Assembly: GCA_902766305.1 (NCBI GenBank) | Contig: CACXDE010000068.1 | Coordinates: 1-5,959 of the forward strand | Direction of reading: 5' to 3' | DNA length: 5,959 nt | Source: an uncultured Ruminococcus sp. | GTDB taxonomy: Bacteria; Bacillota; Clostridia; Oscillospirales; Acutalibacteraceae | In this document: piece after piece, positions 1 to 5,497 of the stretch | How positions within the stretch are numbered: position 1 is the first letter of the stretch | How the letters are laid out: each line of letters begins with the position of its first letter | The notes under the pieces: generated by a model | Told to the model about the DNA's origin: nothing | Database searches by the model: none | The model's input: only the letters and a program-made list of their open reading frames with translations | Translations under genes and position numbers: made by a program

Positions 1-1
1 A

Positions 2-175
2 ACCAGCTCCGATGTCCTTGTAAGAAAAGACCCGAACGGCGAAATATACACTTCTCTAAAAAACGGAGATAGAGTGCGTGCTACAGGAATAATCAAAAAT
101 GAATTCGTCGCAATCAGTTCGCCGGTACGTGGCTGGGTTGATACAAGCCAGGGCCTGGAGTTTGTAAAAGAATGA
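2..175 (+). CDS. C-terminal end of a protein with a bacterial SH3-like domain (5' truncated by window)
   Basis: An open frame enters from the left edge and runs 57 codons to TGA at 173-175; the start lies outside the window. The visible residues read like the second half of a bacterial SH3 (SH3b/SH3_3) domain: a VLVRKDPNG segment resembles the usual LNVRxGPS entry strand, SLKNGDRVRATG matches the KGxxVxVxG turn, and SSPVRGWVDTSQG matches the closing G-W/Y-V strand. In Gram-positive bacteria such domains usually bind cell-wall peptides and sit at the ends of secreted hydrolases or surface proteins, so an exported wall-associated protein is likely. The catalytic or main domain is not visible and cannot be named. 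The family call is from strand pattern only. A hairpin terminator begins 15 bases after the stop, so this gene is probably transcribed separately from the next. Confidence 0.72.
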   Translation, partial: TSSDVLVRKDPNGEIYTSLKNGDRVRATGIIKNEFVAISSPVRGWVDTSQGLEFVKE

Positions 176-190
176 ACATATTATTCCGCT

Positions 191-218
191 CTGCCGCTAC
201 CTCAGTGCGGCGGCTTTT
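191..218 (+). terminator. Probable intrinsic terminator of the SH3-domain gene
   Basis: CTGCCGC (191-197) pairs with GCGGCGG (207-213) through five Watson-Crick GC pairs plus one G-U and one outer C-G pair, with a 9-base loop, followed by C and four T (215-218). It lies just downstream of the stop at 175. The T tract is short, so termination may be incomplete. Confidence 0.55.
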
Positions 219-374
219 AGGCGAGCACGAGTCAACATAAGATTTGGACATAATGAGAGAGGACCGGGAAAGGTGACAAAAGCACACACATCCGGGTTAC
301 AAGGCGACAGAAAATGCATCTTTGTGAATCCGATATGGCGAGCTGATAAGGGGTGCCCAGCAGATCCCATAGTG

Positions 375-383
375 TGGTAATAT
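375..383 (+). promoter_or_regulatory. Possible extended -10 promoter element
   Basis: TGG followed by TAATAT fits the TGn plus -10 arrangement of extended -10 promoters (four of six bases match TATAAT). No good -35 hexamer lies 16-18 bases upstream. If used, transcription would start near 390 and give a leader of about 210 bases before the ATG at 602. Weak support; a tentative call only. Confidence 0.25.
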
Positions 384-398
384 AAAGAGAATGGAGGA

Positions 399-422
399 GC
401 ATGGTGTACACACGAACCATGC
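399..422 (+). promoter_or_regulatory. Perfect 7-bp inverted repeat over a candidate mini-ORF start
   Basis: GCATGGT (399-405) and ACCATGC (416-422) are perfect reverse complements separated by 10 bases. As RNA this hairpin would bury the ATG at 401 that follows GGAGG (393-397). As DNA it could be a dyad operator. The inner GTGTACAC (404-411) is itself palindromic. No T tract follows, so it is not a terminator. Confidence 0.4.
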
Positions 423-454
423 AACTGAGAAAAGCACGCTTACAGTATGAATTT

Positions 455-493
455 ACGAGAAGAATAAACAGATCACCGTGATGCATTTCTCGT
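455..493 (+). promoter_or_regulatory. 7-bp inverted repeat in the leader (second stem-loop)
   Basis: ACGAGAA (455-461) pairs with TTCTCGT (487-493). Inside, ATCA (472-475) can pair with TGAT (479-482) around CCG. The stop codon of the candidate 26-codon ORF (479-481) lies in this structure. There is no T tract. The pairing is seen directly; a regulatory role is inferred. Confidence 0.33.
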
Positions 494-507
494 GTTGAAA
501 TAAATTG

Positions 508-573
508 CTCACATACTTCAGACGGTGTGGTTAGCGATTCCTGCTCTGTTTTGATGTGAGTGAAGAATCACAT
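508..573 (+). promoter_or_regulatory. Mutually exclusive hairpin pairings upstream of the large gene
   Basis: ATGTGAG at 554-560 is complementary to CTCACAT at 508-514 (7 bp) and its first six bases are also complementary to TCACAT at 568-573 (6 bp, 8-base loop). The two pairings cannot coexist, the geometry of an attenuator or translational switch. The downstream hairpin ends 11 bases before the AAGGAGG ribosome binding site at 585-591, so occupancy could alter ribosome access. No anti-Shine-Dalgarno strand is obvious, so the effect is uncertain. Confidence 0.33.
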
Positions 574-584
574 GAACAACGAAG

Positions 585-591
585 AAGGAGG
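585..591 (+). promoter_or_regulatory. Ribosome binding site that fixes the start at 602
   Basis: AAGGAGG is a near-full Shine-Dalgarno sequence, 10 bases before the ATG at 602 and 16 bases before the in-frame ATG at 608. The in-frame GTG at 560 and ATG at 572 lie upstream of it and have no comparable site, and starting there would put charged residues (MKNHMNNEEGG) ahead of the signal peptide. Confidence 0.8.
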
Positions 592-601
592 TATCAGCAG
601 A

Positions 602-3600
602 ATGAAGATGAAAGGTATATTGAAAAAGGCTTTTGCTATATCACTATCCATCTGTATGGTTATGCCAGGCGGCGGCATAGCTTCTGCCGATGAGGTTTTA
701 GCTTTTGGAAGTGTAGAGGCTGACTCGGTACAGGAGGGAATACAATTCGAAGAGGACGGGGATATTCAGTTTGAAGAATCTGTTAATGAAGAGTTTTCTC
801 TCAGTATATCTCCGGAAGGAGAAGGCTACCTTTTTGAAGAGGAAGAGATTATTCAGTTTGAAGACTTCGGCAGTGAAGAAGCTTCTCTCAACTTATCTCC
901 AGAAGCAACAGAAGGAGCTTTTATTGAAGAGGAGGTTATTTCTGAAAATATAGTTGCTTCGGATGATTCATTCCTCTCCGAGGACATCATCTCTGCTCTT
1001 GAACCTGTTTCAAATGAAGAAACTGATCCTGAACTGCCATGGGAAGGTGCTGGAACTCAATCCAACCCGTATCTTATTGGGAACATTGACGATTTAAAGA
1101 ATCTATCTCATTTTGTAAACAATGGTTTCCCAACTCAAAACATATACTTTAAACTTACCGCTTCCATTGATCTGGGTGGTGAAGCATGGACTCCTATCGG
1201 ATTCCCCTCCGTCTTCAATGGTTATTTTGATGGAAACGGGTACACTATTTCAAATCTGACAGTAAGAGGTGTGGAAAGCCCCTGTGGGCTGTTTGGAATT
1301 ACTGCCTTGGGTGAAATACGAAATCTTACACTCAATAATGTTAATGTTACTGGTAATGGCCCGACGGGAGCATTAATCGGTGATGCCACTACTATTAGAA
1401 TTACAGACTGTCATGTTTCCGGAAATATAGACATAACCGGTCCGGCACGAGTTGGTGGTCTTGTCGGTGAAGGAGCTCCCAATCTTATAAACTGCTCCGT
1501 TAAAGGAAGTAGCGGCAGGTATGGCAATATCACTGCTATTCCAGGTGGACAAAGTCTGGATGGAAGTACTTTTGAGGGAGACTGTGTCGGCGGTATTATC
1601 GGAGCTCAGGTGGGAGATACTTTAGAAAATTCTTCATGCACGGTTCAATATTTAAATTTAAAAGGAACTGCGAGAGTTGGTGGTATATGCGGAACCGTTC
1701 AGGCTGATATAAATCTACACGATGGTTCTGCTGACCATATCAATATTGTTACGAGTGCTGATTATTCTTTCGCGGATACTAATAGAGAAATATTTGGCCT
1801 TGGTGGCGTTATTGGTATTATTGGAGTCGGCAGCAGGCAAAGGGTTGGTATAGTAAAGAACATATCCGTCTCCAACATAAACATTAGTGCTATAAACGAT
1901 GCTGTCAATTCATGTGCCAAAATGGGTATTGTAAGTGGCGGTGTGATGGGGCCGTCGTTTGATGCACCAAGGGAGTTGATAACTGACGAAGGAATACAGA
2001 TTGGAGGAACAAATAGTATTACTGGTGAAATACTACCTGTAAACAACTACCCTATTATCTCAGCTGTTAATAATGACTTTATTACAGATGATAATGGTGA
2101 TTACCATATTAAAAATTTAAAGGGATTGAAAGCATTCCGCAACAACGTAAATGCTGGAAGATCGTTCAAGGATGAAATCATTTATCTCGATGCGGATATC
2201 TCCCTCAGCAATGAGAACTGGGATCCAATCGGAACCATGGGTTGTCATTTCATGGGTGAATTTGATGGTAATGGAAAGACGGTATCAGACCTTGAAATAA
2301 ACCATGGAGATACCGATGGCGTCGGTTTTTTTGGTGTTGTCAATGGTGGGCAAATAAGGAACCTTTGTATTGAAAATGCCAGCGTGAACGGTGATGAACT
2401 TGTTGCGGCAGTAGCTGGAGTTATATGGTTTGGGGGATCGGTGATAAATTGTCACGTTACTGGAAATATTGACATATCAGGGCATACACGAGTAGGGGGT
2501 ATTGTCGGTGAAGGAGATGCGGATCTGAAGAATTGTTCTGTAAAAGGAACAAGCGGCCGATATGGCAACATTACCGCTACATCAGGGGGAAAAGGTCAGA
2601 GTGGGAATAACCTCATTGGAGATAAGGCAGGCGGTATCGCCGGATATCAGACAGGTGAATTGCATGAATCTGACTCTTGTAATGTTCAGTACCTTAACGT
2701 CACCGGAACACAGGAAGTTGGTGGTGCCTTTGGCGCAATCTTATCAAATTTTAAGATAAGTAATGGAACCGCAGACCACATCAATGTGGTGACAGGTGCA
2801 AGTGAAAATTACGCATCTGTCGACGGGCATGACGGAGATTTAGGTGTGGGAGGATATATCGGTCTCATTATCATGAGATTCTATACATCCGCTGGAATAG
2901 TGAACAATATCACAGTCTCTAATATAAATCTCAGTGCCAATGACTCAGGTGTAAACAAATATGCCAAAATGGGTCTAGTAAGCGGCGGACTTAGTGGCGT
3001 TGAGTTTTCTGCAGATGAAGATTTGATAGTGGGAACAAACATTACTGTCAGCGGATCTAATACCTCGACAGGAGAGCGAGTTCCAACTAAAAACCTCCCC
3101 ATCATTTCACGTATAGCCAGAGATGTTTCGAAAGATTCCGACTACCAGACACATATTAAAACACTCTCTGATTTGAAAACATTCCGTGATAATGTCAACA
3201 GTGGTAATACGTTTGAAGGAAAATATGTCTACCTTGACGGAGACATAACAATGGATGATGATAGTTGGATACCCATAGGCTCATCAGAATTTAGGTTTAT
3301 GGGTACGTTTGATGGAGGCGGAAATAAAATAACCGGCTTGAAAATAAATAATTATAACGAACCATGTGCTGGGCTGTTTGGATTTGTTGAAAATGCAAGC
3401 ATTTCTAATCTAACAATTGTTAATCCAACTATTTCAACAAGCGAAGGAGAAGTAGGGTCACTGGCTGGTAGATTAACCAACTCGAAAGCTTATAATTGCC
3501 ATGTCAAAGGAAATATAAAGATTAGTTCTAATCACGATATAGGAGGTCTGATTGGGACAACAAAATGGTCAGATATAGAGAATTGCTCCGTAATCGGAGA

Positions 3601-4954
3601 TGATAAGAGCACCAGTATATTAACAGGTGTTTTTAAGAGAGGAAAACATGAAAATGATGATGCTAGAAATGGTGGAATAATAGGCGGATTGATTGCTGCA
3701 CAGGGTATTACAAATGGCAATTCTCATACTAACAAAGGGTGTACAGTAAAGAATTTGACCATAAAAGGAAATAGTATCATAGGAGGTATGTACGGATCTG
3801 ACCCTCAAATCGATATAACGTTGGACGCTACAGTTGATAATGTTGATCTTATCGTTACTTGTTCGACTGAATTTGCTGAAGAACAAAAATATATGGTACT
3901 GGCAGGAGGAATGTCAGGCTGGATGATATATGATGAGGGCTTTAATTCAAGGGGGCGTTTTACAGGTAAGGTCTCTAACGTTAACATAAAATGCGAAGTT
4001 CCTGAAGTCAATAAAACAGTAAAGATGGGGATCATATCTGGTGGTGATGAAACGAGTGAAGAGATTGGTGTACCGAAGGGTATAGATTTCTCCGTAACTG
4101 TTTCTGGGAAAAATAGCACAACGGGCCTAAAAGTATCAGATGACAAGACTGCGATATATAGCGCGCTTAAGAATGAAACGTCTGGATGTGAAAATGGCAA
4201 TCATAAAGCAGTTATCGTCCCTGGAAAGAAACCAACCTGTACGGAGACTGGCCTCACAGATGGTGAAAAATGCTCCGTTTGTGGAGAGATACTGTTGGAG
4301 CAGAAACTGATTCCGGCAACGGGACATACCTCTGACAAAGGAACGATCACAAAGGCGGCGACGGTCCTTGAAGCTGGAAAACGCGAATATAAATGCGTTC
4401 ACTGCGGAAAGGTGATGAAGACAGAGTCAATTCCGAAACTCACAGCATCCCTCATCCTCACTGTTGATGGGGCAAAGATAAAGAATAAAGAAATCCTTTA
4501 CATGTGGAACGGTAAGAAGCTCACAGTAAAAGCTTCAAAACTCGCCAGTGGGGACTCCATAAAGAGTGTTTCTTCTTCAGATAAGAGTATAGCCACAGCT
4601 ACACACTCCGGGAAGACAATTACCATCAACAGCAAAAACAAAGGCGGTAAGGCAAAGATCACAGTTACGCTCGCCAGCGGAAAGACACAAATCTTCTACG
4701 TCCAGGTTAGCGTGAAGACGACAAAGATTTCCAACGTGCCGTCGAAGGTTACTGTTTCGAAGGGGAAGACATACAAGATCAAGGCTTCCTTAGTACCCGC
4801 TTCTTCCACCGAAGGAATCACCTATAAGAGCAGTAATAAGAAAATTGCCACTGTTAACAGCAAAGGGGTTGTTACTGGAGTGAAAGCAGGAACAGCGAAG
4901 ATTACCGTGAAGTCTGGATCTGTTTCCAAGACGATAAGCGTTACTGTGAAGTGA
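602..4954 (+). CDS. Large secreted modular surface protein: acidic N-segment, three GLUG-type beta-helix modules, Cys-rich ribbon, two Big_2 domains
   Basis: 1450 residues from ATG 602, chosen because AAGGAGG lies 10 bases upstream and a signal peptide starts there (KMKGILKKA basic end, hydrophobic core to about 21, Ala-Ser-Ala cleavage site at 27-29). Residues 30-147 hold 38 Asp/Glu and no Lys or Arg. Three related modules follow at about 147-486, 487-836 and 837-1190, each opening with a D-L-K-x-(L/F) segment, then W-x-PIG and FDG-N/G-G, then repeated VGG-hydrophobic-G turns typical of the GLUG motif and of right-handed parallel beta-helices, and closing with KMG-hydrophobic-hydrophobic-SGG. 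Residues 1196-1280 carry C1196, C1213, C1224xxC1227 and C1265xxC1268. Residues about 1284-1450 form two Ig-like domains, the last a canonical Big_2, with 31 Lys, no Arg and 5 acidic residues. No LPXTG, SLH, transmembrane anchor or HExxH is seen. The role is probably adhesion or binding at the cell surface (inferred from domain types). It is transcribed alone, with a strong terminator after it. Confidence 0.93.
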   Translation: MKMKGILKKAFAISLSICMVMPGGGIASADEVLAFGSVEADSVQEGIQFEEDGDIQFEESVNEEFSLSISPEGEGYLFEEEEIIQFEDFGSEEASLNLSPEATEGAFIEEEVISENIVASDDSFLSEDIISALEPVSNEETDPELPWEGAGTQSNPYLIGNIDDLKNLSHFVNNGFPTQNIYFKLTASIDLGGEAWTPIGFPSVFNGYFDGNGYTISNLTVRGVESPCGLFGITALGEIRNLTLNNVNVTGNGPTGALIGDATTIRITDCHVSGNIDITGPARVGGLVGEGAPNLINCSVKGSSGRYGNITAIPGGQSLDGSTFEGDCVGGIIGAQVGDTLENSSCTVQYLNLKGTARVGGICGTVQADINLHDGSADHINIVTSADYSFADTNREIFGLGGVIGIIGVGSRQRVGIVKNISVSNINISAINDAVNSCAKMGIVSGGVMGPSFDAPRELITDEGIQIGGTNSITGEILPVNNYPIISAVNNDFITDDNGDYHIKNLKGLKAFRNNVNAGRSFKDEIIYLDADISLSNENWDPIGTMGCHFMGEFDGNGKTVSDLEINHGDTDGVGFFGVVNGGQIRNLCIENASVNGDELVAAVAGVIWFGGSVINCHVTGNIDISGHTRVGGIVGEGDADLKNCSVKGTSGRYGNITATSGGKGQSGNNLIGDKAGGIAGYQTGELHESDSCNVQYLNVTGTQEVGGAFGAILSNFKISNGTADHINVVTGASENYASVDGHDGDLGVGGYIGLIIMRFYTSAGIVNNITVSNINLSANDSGVNKYAKMGLVSGGLSGVEFSADEDLIVGTNITVSGSNTSTGERVPTKNLPIISRIARDVSKDSDYQTHIKTLSDLKTFRDNVNSGNTFEGKYVYLDGDITMDDDSWIPIGSSEFRFMGTFDGGGNKITGLKINNYNEPCAGLFGFVENASISNLTIVNPTISTSEGEVGSLAGRLTNSKAYNCHVKGNIKISSNHDIGGLIGTTKWSDIENCSVIGDDKSTSILTGVFKRGKHENDDARNGGIIGGLIAAQGITNGNSHTNKGCTVKNLTIKGNSIIGGMYGSDPQIDITLDATVDNVDLIVTCSTEFAEEQKYMVLAGGMSGWMIYDEGFNSRGRFTGKVSNVNIKCEVPEVNKTVKMGIISGGDETSEEIGVPKGIDFSVTVSGKNSTTGLKVSDDKTAIYSALKNETSGCENGNHKAVIVPGKKPTCTETGLTDGEKCSVCGEILLEQKLIPATGHTSDKGTITKAATVLEAGKREYKCVHCGKVMKTESIPKLTASLILTVDGAKIKNKEILYMWNGKKLTVKASKLASGDSIKSVSSSDKSIATATHSGKTITINSKNKGGKAKITVTLASGKTQIFYVQVSVKTTKISNVPSKVTVSKGKTYKIKASLVPASSTEGITYKSSNKKIATVNSKGVVTGVKAGTAKITVKSGSVSKTISVTVK
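764..940 (+). repeat. Tandem duplication of about 29-30 codons within the acidic N-terminal segment
   Basis: Residues 55-83 and 84-113 of the large protein align: both open with IQFE, share the serine-leucine pattern FSLSISPE / ASLNLSPE, and end in FEEEEI / IEEEVI. A further IQFE stands at 47-50. The DNA copies start identically (ATTCAGTTTGAAGA) and then diverge. The segment grew by internal duplication while staying acidic. Confidence 0.6.
1040..2059 (+). repeat. Beta-helix (GLUG-type) module 1 of 3
   Basis: Residues about 147-486 of the large protein. Landmarks are PYLIGNIDDLKNL at the start, W196-TPIG, FDGNG at 209-213, the Cys triad C270, C298 and C346, and KMGIVSGG at 440-447. Over residues 269-312 it matches module 2 (616-659) at 33 of 44 positions, showing that these two copies separated more recently than module 3. 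Boundaries are set by eye. Confidence 0.75.
2060..3109 (+). repeat. Beta-helix (GLUG-type) module 2 of 3
   Basis: Residues about 487-836 of the large protein. Landmarks are YHIKNLKGLKAFRNNVNAG, W540-DPIG, FDGNG at 554-558, the Cys triad C617, C645 and C693 with the same 28 and 48 residue spacings as module 1, and KMGLVSGG starting at 789. It is the copy closest to module 1. Confidence 0.75.
3110..4171 (+). repeat. Beta-helix (GLUG-type) module 3 of 3, most diverged
   Basis: Residues about 837-1190 of the large protein. The opening THIKTLSDLKTFRDNVNSG resembles module 2, followed by W889-IPIG and FDGGG at 903-907. The Cys triad is kept (C966, C995, C1047; spacings 29 and 52), but the region between C995 and C1047 lacks the SGRYGNITA signature of modules 1 and 2 and has small insertions. 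KMGIISGG starts at 1141. Confidence 0.72.
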
Positions 4955-5031
4955 AAACTCACTCATCAAGGGTGAATAGAAGTTAAATCGGAAGGCGGTT
5001 GTGATAGTCATATAATGAATTAATTATAAAG

Positions 5032-5060
5032 AAGAGGGAGTGCAAAAGCTCCCTCTTTTT
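5032..5060 (+). terminator. Strong intrinsic terminator of the large surface-protein gene
   Basis: AAGAGGGAG (5032-5040) pairs perfectly with CTCCCTCTT (5049-5057) around an 8-base loop, and the run of five T at 5056-5060 follows the GC-rich part of the stem. It lies 77 bases after the stop codon at 4954. This is a classical Rho-independent terminator and separates this transcript from the next gene. Confidence 0.92.
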
Positions 5061-5073
5061 CGTACCAGAGGTG

Positions 5074-5133
5074 TATCTTTTACCCCATACTGGTATCATA
5101 TCTTTTCTCCCATACTACGGCGTATCTTATCTC
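5074..5133 (+). repeat. Imperfect tandem direct repeats, period about 25 bp
   Basis: TATCTTTTACCCCATACT (5074-5091) recurs as TATCTTTTCTCCCATACT (5099-5116), 16 of 18 identical and offset by 25 bases. A degenerate third start, TATCTTATCTC, lies at 5123-5133. The spacing is not far from two helical turns (about 21 bp) plus four, so same-face binding is not assured. It could be an iterated protein-binding site or part of the inverted-repeat element. Confidence 0.5.
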
Positions 5134-5151
5134 GTTAAGATAGATATGGGA
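5108..5151 (+). promoter_or_regulatory. Two-tier stem-loop within the repeat cluster
   Basis: TCCCATA (5108-5114) pairs with TATGGGA (5145-5151), and TATCTTA (5123-5129) pairs with TAAGATA (5136-5142) around the 6-base loop TCTCGT. An asymmetric interior loop (8 and 2 bases) separates the two 7-bp stems. No T tract follows, so it is not a terminator. Function unknown. Confidence 0.4.
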
Positions 5152-5372
5152 TGAGTGCAGAATTTTTCGTCCTGATTCTTCACAACGATCCGGCAATCTT
5201 CCTTTCCGGGTTTATGATCACATCGAGGAGTAAAGTGTGGGTATTAAAATCGGTAGATGATTTTTCGCCGGTACTCATGGCTTCTCGGAGAAGCGTAACT
5301 CCCAGTCCAGACCATTTTTTACAGCCCGAAGACACTGACCTGCTGGACATGAAGCAGATGTATGGGGTAAAC

Positions 5373-5378
5373 TATAAT
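5373..5378 (+). promoter_or_regulatory. Candidate -10 box (TATAAT) for the downstream secreted-protein gene
   Basis: A perfect TATAAT overlaps the right end of the inverted repeat. No convincing -35 stands at 16-18 bases; TGGACA (5344-5349) is close to TTGACA but 23 bases away. Transcription from here would give a leader of roughly 110 bases including the 5408 mini-ORF. Confidence 0.33.
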
Positions 5379-5407
5379 AAATGATACTAATGTGAGGGAG
5401 GACAGCG

Positions 5408-5437
5408 ATGTCCAATAATAGATATGGACTAAGTTGA
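5408..5437 (+). CDS. Candidate 9-residue leader peptide with hairpin over its start
   Basis: ATG 5408 to TGA 5437 encodes MSNNRYGLS. GAGGGAGG (5394-5401) is a strong ribosome binding site six bases upstream. GGACA (5400-5404) pairs with TGTCC (5409-5413) around GCGA, a GNRA tetraloop, so the hairpin would cover the end of the binding site and the start codon. It lies 60 bases upstream of the next gene. The good site and spacing suggest translation; the coding call is tentative because the ORF is so short. Confidence 0.22.
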   Translation: MSNNRYGLS

Positions 5438-5484
5438 CCACATTGTTCAGACTGCTTTTTTGCAAATGCTTATCACTAATTCAA

Positions 5485-5492
5485 GAGAGGTG
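5485..5492 (+). promoter_or_regulatory. Ribosome binding site of the second secreted-protein gene
   Basis: GAGAGGTG lies five bases before ATG 5498, and the codons that follow (ATG then AAA AAG AAA) begin a typical basic signal-peptide N-region. This supports the start at 5498. Confidence 0.7.
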
Positions 5493-5497
5493 TTGTC

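Larger units (their letters stand above)
219..601 (+). other. Long non-coding leader/intergenic region upstream of the large surface-protein gene
   Basis: These 383 bases hold no convincing gene; frames on the minus strand at 197-486 lack recognisable protein character. The second half (from about 375) is rich in short inverted repeats, listed separately: a possible extended -10 box at 375-383, a 7-bp hairpin at 399-422, a 7-bp stem at 455-493, and an ATGTGAG segment (554-560) that can pair with either an upstream or a downstream partner. A candidate 26-codon ORF (ATG 401, TGA 479-481) follows a GGAGG at 393-397 and encodes a very basic peptide (six Arg, one Lys). The spacing of three bases is short and nothing else supports translation. 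The first half (219-370) shows no clear element. I infer a structured 5' untranslated region but recognise no known riboswitch class. Confidence 0.5.
5074..5376. repeat. 303-bp segment bounded by an imperfect 17-bp inverted repeat (possible decayed small mobile element)
   Basis: The left end, 5074-5090, is TATCTTTTACCCCATAC. The reverse complement of the right end, 5360-5376, is TATAGTTTACCCCATAC: 15 of 17 match, including a perfect 12-bp core (5079-5090 with 5360-5371). The size and terminal inverted repeats recall a MITE-like non-autonomous element, but no target-site duplication is clear and no transposase is present. Paired binding sites of a regulator are an alternative. The pairing is seen; the mobile origin is inferred. 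Confidence 0.4.
4955..5497 (+). other. Intergenic region between the two secreted-protein genes
   Basis: These 543 bases hold a strong terminator (5032-5060), a cluster of TATCTTTT/CCCATAC repeats (5074-5151) with an inverted partner at 5360-5376, a perfect TATAAT (5373-5378) and the 5' leader of the next gene. An open frame of 77 codons at 5151-5384 has no ribosome binding site and no protein-like pattern that I recognise, so I do not call it as a gene. A 6-bp hairpin (GCTTCT/AGAAGC, 5280-5294) lies inside that frame with no T tract. No transposase fragment is recognisable on either strand. Confidence 0.5.

Noticed and set aside
263..300. Resemblance to the c-di-GMP-I (GEMM) riboswitch: GGGAAAGGTGAC and CCGGGTTAC segments
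   Set aside because: CCGGGTTAC matches the 3' part of that motif by eye, but the conserved CACAGGGCAAACC-type segment and the closing stems are absent, so I cannot support the class. A covariance-model search would decide it.
197..486. Minus-strand open frames of 75 and 84 codons in the leader
   Set aside because: No ribosome binding sites, no family resemblance, mutually overlapping, and rich in His/Cys/Leu as expected of chance translation.
312..488. Long-range 9-bp inverted repeat AAATGCATC / GATGCATTT
   Set aside because: Both arms contain the palindrome ATGCAT, which makes a match likely by chance, and the right arm overlaps the better local stem at 455-493.
560..601. Upstream in-frame starts of the large gene (GTG 560, ATG 572)
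   Set aside because: They lie before the AAGGAGG at 585-591 and would add 14 or 10 polar residues ahead of a normal signal peptide; ATG 602 is the better start.
5151..5384. 77-codon open frame on the + strand
   Set aside because: The ATG is preceded by TAGATATGGG with no Shine-Dalgarno. The translation shows no recognisable domain, signal peptide or membrane segment, and it overlaps the repeat cluster and a hairpin. It is most likely a chance frame.
5434..5439. TTGACC as a -35 box for the gene at 5498
   Set aside because: The position 17 bases downstream is TTTTTG, with no acceptable -10 hexamer.
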